A stretch of 8,162 bases of DNA from assembly GCA_903885885.1 (NCBI GenBank), contig CAISKJ010001409.1:1-8162 (forward strand), read 5' to 3'. Of this stretch, positions 6,807-8,162 are shown in pieces (position 1 is the first letter of the stretch; each line of letters begins with the position of its first letter). This DNA is from an uncultured delta proteobacterium (GTDB lineage: Bacteria; Myxococcota_A; Polyangia; Polyangiales; Ga0077539). The translations under genes were made by a program, and so were the position numbers. The notes beneath the pieces are model-generated. The model was not told where the DNA came from and ran no database searches. It saw only the letters and a program-made list of their open reading frames with translations.

Positions 6807-8162
6807 ATGAGCGATACACACGCATCGCGCGAGGGCGCGCTCGCCCCCGGGGACCGCCTCGGGCGCTACGAGATCATCGGGCTGCTGGCGCGCGGTGGGA
6901 TGGGTGCCGTGTACCTCGCGCGCAGCGCCGGAGCGGGCGGCTTCTCGCGCATGTTCGCCATCAAGGTGATGCACGCGCACCTCGCCGACGAGGCCGAGTT
7001 CGTGAACATGCTGGTCGACGAGGCCCGCGTCGCGTCGCGCATTCACCACCCCAACGCGGTGCCCATTCTCGACCTCGCCGAGAGCGCGCAGGGCTACTAC
7101 CTCGTGATGGACTACATCGAGGGCGCCACGCTCACGCAGGTGCGCACTTCGAAGGTTCTCTCCGACGAAGAGAAGACGCGCATCGGCCTCCGCATGCTGG
7201 TCGACGCGCTCACGGGCCTGCACGCGGCGCACGAGCTCACCGACGACGAGGGCGCCTCGCTTCGCATCGTGCACCGCGACGTGTCGCCCCACAACGTGCT
7301 CGTGGGCACCGACGGCGTCGGGCGCATCACCGACTTCGGCATCGCGCTGGCGTCGGCGCGCATCGCCTCGTCGCGCCCCGGCATGATCAAGGGCAAGCCG
7401 CAGTACATGGCCCCCGAGCAGGTGATGGGGCAGACCGTCGACCGCCGCGCCGACGTGTTCTGCGCGGGCATCATTCTGTGGGAGTTTCTCACGCGCGGCA
7501 GGCTGTTTCGCGGCGACACCGAGGCCGCCACAATGATGATGGTGTGCAACGCGCCCATCGTCGCGCCGTCGACCGCGCTGGCGCTGCCCGCGGGCTTCGA
7601 CGAGGTGTGCCTCCGCTCGCTCGAGCGCGACCCGGCGAAGCGCTACCCCACCGCGCGGGCCTTCGCCGAGGCGCTCTCGGCCACCATCGACGCCGCGGGC
7701 TGGGCGATCTCCACGCACGACGTCGCAGAGCGGGTGACAGCGGCCTTCGCCGACGACATCGCGCGCCGTAAGGCCCTCGTGCGAGACCGGGGCCGCGTGG
7801 CCAACGAGCCCGTGAAGGAGCCGTCGGGGTCGCGCGCCGCGCCGCCGGGGATGCGCGTCCCGAGCGACTCGCTCGTCGACGGCGCCACCGTGGCCGCGCC
7901 CAGCGCGCGCCCGCGCGCTCACGAGCCTCCCAAGGAGACGAGCGCGAGCATCCCGGCCATCGAGGTGCGCTCGGGGCGCCAGCCCACCGAGGTCACGACG
8001 ATGCGCCTCAGCGTCGCCAACGACCCGCCGAAGCGCCCCGGCCGCATCATCGCAGCGACCGCGTCGGTCACCGCGCTCGTCGTGGCGGGCTGGTGGTCTA
8101 CGCACCGCGGTGAAGCGCCCGCTCGCGCGACCAACACCGACCCCGCCGGCGTCGCGCGCCCG
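6807..8162 (+). CDS. Transmembrane Ser/Thr protein kinase (Hanks type), 3'-truncated
   Basis: The frame runs from ATG 6807 to the right edge (452 codons, no stop). The kinase domain spans about residues 21-285. The nucleotide loop is LLARGGMGAVY (26-36); the first loop Gly is Ala here. The ATP lysine is K53 in FAIK, with its probable partner E72. The catalytic loop is HRDVSPHN (156-163), with metal-binding DFG (176-178) and APE (202-204). All catalytic residues are present, so it should be active. The activation segment has S188 and S189 as candidate phosphosites. After the domain comes a Pro/Ala/Arg-rich linker (about 310-410), then a transmembrane helix (about 414-430, ending WW). Kinase in, C-terminus out is the expected topology. 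The external sensor region is cut off by the window. The preceding exported protein ends 20 bases upstream, suggesting the two are coexpressed. The kinase call is secure; target and stimulus are unknown. Confidence 0.97.
   Translation, partial: MSDTHASREGALAPGDRLGRYEIIGLLARGGMGAVYLARSAGAGGFSRMFAIKVMHAHLADEAEFVNMLVDEARVASRIHHPNAVPILDLAESAQGYYLVMDYIEGATLTQVRTSKVLSDEEKTRIGLRMLVDALTGLHAAHELTDDEGASLRIVHRDVSPHNVLVGTDGVGRITDFGIALASARIASSRPGMIKGKPQYMAPEQVMGQTVDRRADVFCAGIILWEFLTRGRLFRGDTEAATMMMVCNAPIVAPSTALALPAGFDEVCLRSLERDPAKRYPTARAFAEALSATIDAAGWAISTHDVAERVTAAFADDIARRKALVRDRGRVANEPVKEPSGSRAAPPGMRVPSDSLVDGATVAAPSARPRAHEPPKETSASIPAIEVRSGRQPTEVTTMRLSVANDPPKRPGRIIAATASVTALVVAGWWSTHRGEAPARATNTDPAGVARP

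Noticed and set aside
6594..8105. Long minus-strand open frame (503 codons) opposite the kinase
   Set aside because: The + strand here encodes an unmistakable kinase with all catalytic motifs; the antisense frame is Arg/His/Ala-rich shadow sequence.
1..8162. Search for defence systems, insertion sequences, CRISPR arrays, tRNAs or attachment sites
   Set aside because: No transposase, repeat array, RNA gene or integration signature was seen. Uniform codon habits argue against recent transfer of any of the genes.

Overview
The window is dense, high-GC bacterial DNA. It holds seven genes, all on the + strand, with gaps of only 9 to 46 bases. Third codon positions are overwhelmingly G or C, and all six visible stop codons are TGA. 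Three things point to Myxococcota (a Polyangia or Sandaracinus-like lineage): the style of the Ser/Thr kinase (HRDVSPHN catalytic loop, C-terminal transmembrane segment), its pairing with a secreted TPR/PEGA-like protein carrying a polyproline linker, and the base composition. This assignment is inferred from gene style, not from a marker gene.

Layout. (1) Positions 1-1622: the 3' part of an exported, two-CxxCH cytochrome-type protein resembling the hydrazine synthase alpha-subunit-like (HzsA-like) family, following the end of a TolB/WD40-like propeller. (2) 1632-2258: a YigZ/IMPACT-family protein. (3) 2281-2799: a small SRPBCC/DUF2505-like protein. (4) 2822-4381: a FAD-dependent oxidoreductase of the carotenoid desaturase type, closest in motifs to CrtU/CruE. 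(5) 4410-5771: a cytochrome P450 with all canonical motifs. (6) 5818-6786: a signal-peptide protein with a TPR-like region, a 14-proline tract and two hydrophobic segments. (7) 6807 to the right edge: a transmembrane Ser/Thr protein kinase cut off by the window.

How they may work together. Genes 3-5 look like a small hydrophobic-substrate module: a possible START-like binding protein, a carotenoid-type desaturase and a P450. Carotenoid ring modification is the most economical guess. Genes 6-7 look like a signalling pair. Genes 1 and 2 have no obvious functional tie to the rest. No mobile elements, RNA genes, CRISPR arrays or long intergenic regions were seen.

The most unexpected signal is in codon choice rather than gene content. 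Across all seven genes I counted 89 Phe codons. All 23 TTT codons are followed by C. Of the 66 TTC codons, only one is followed by C. A second pattern is that three genes whose starts lack a convincing Shine-Dalgarno have a TA-hexamer 8-11 bases before the start. Two of these sit in inverted repeats sharing GGTGC/GCACC half-sites.
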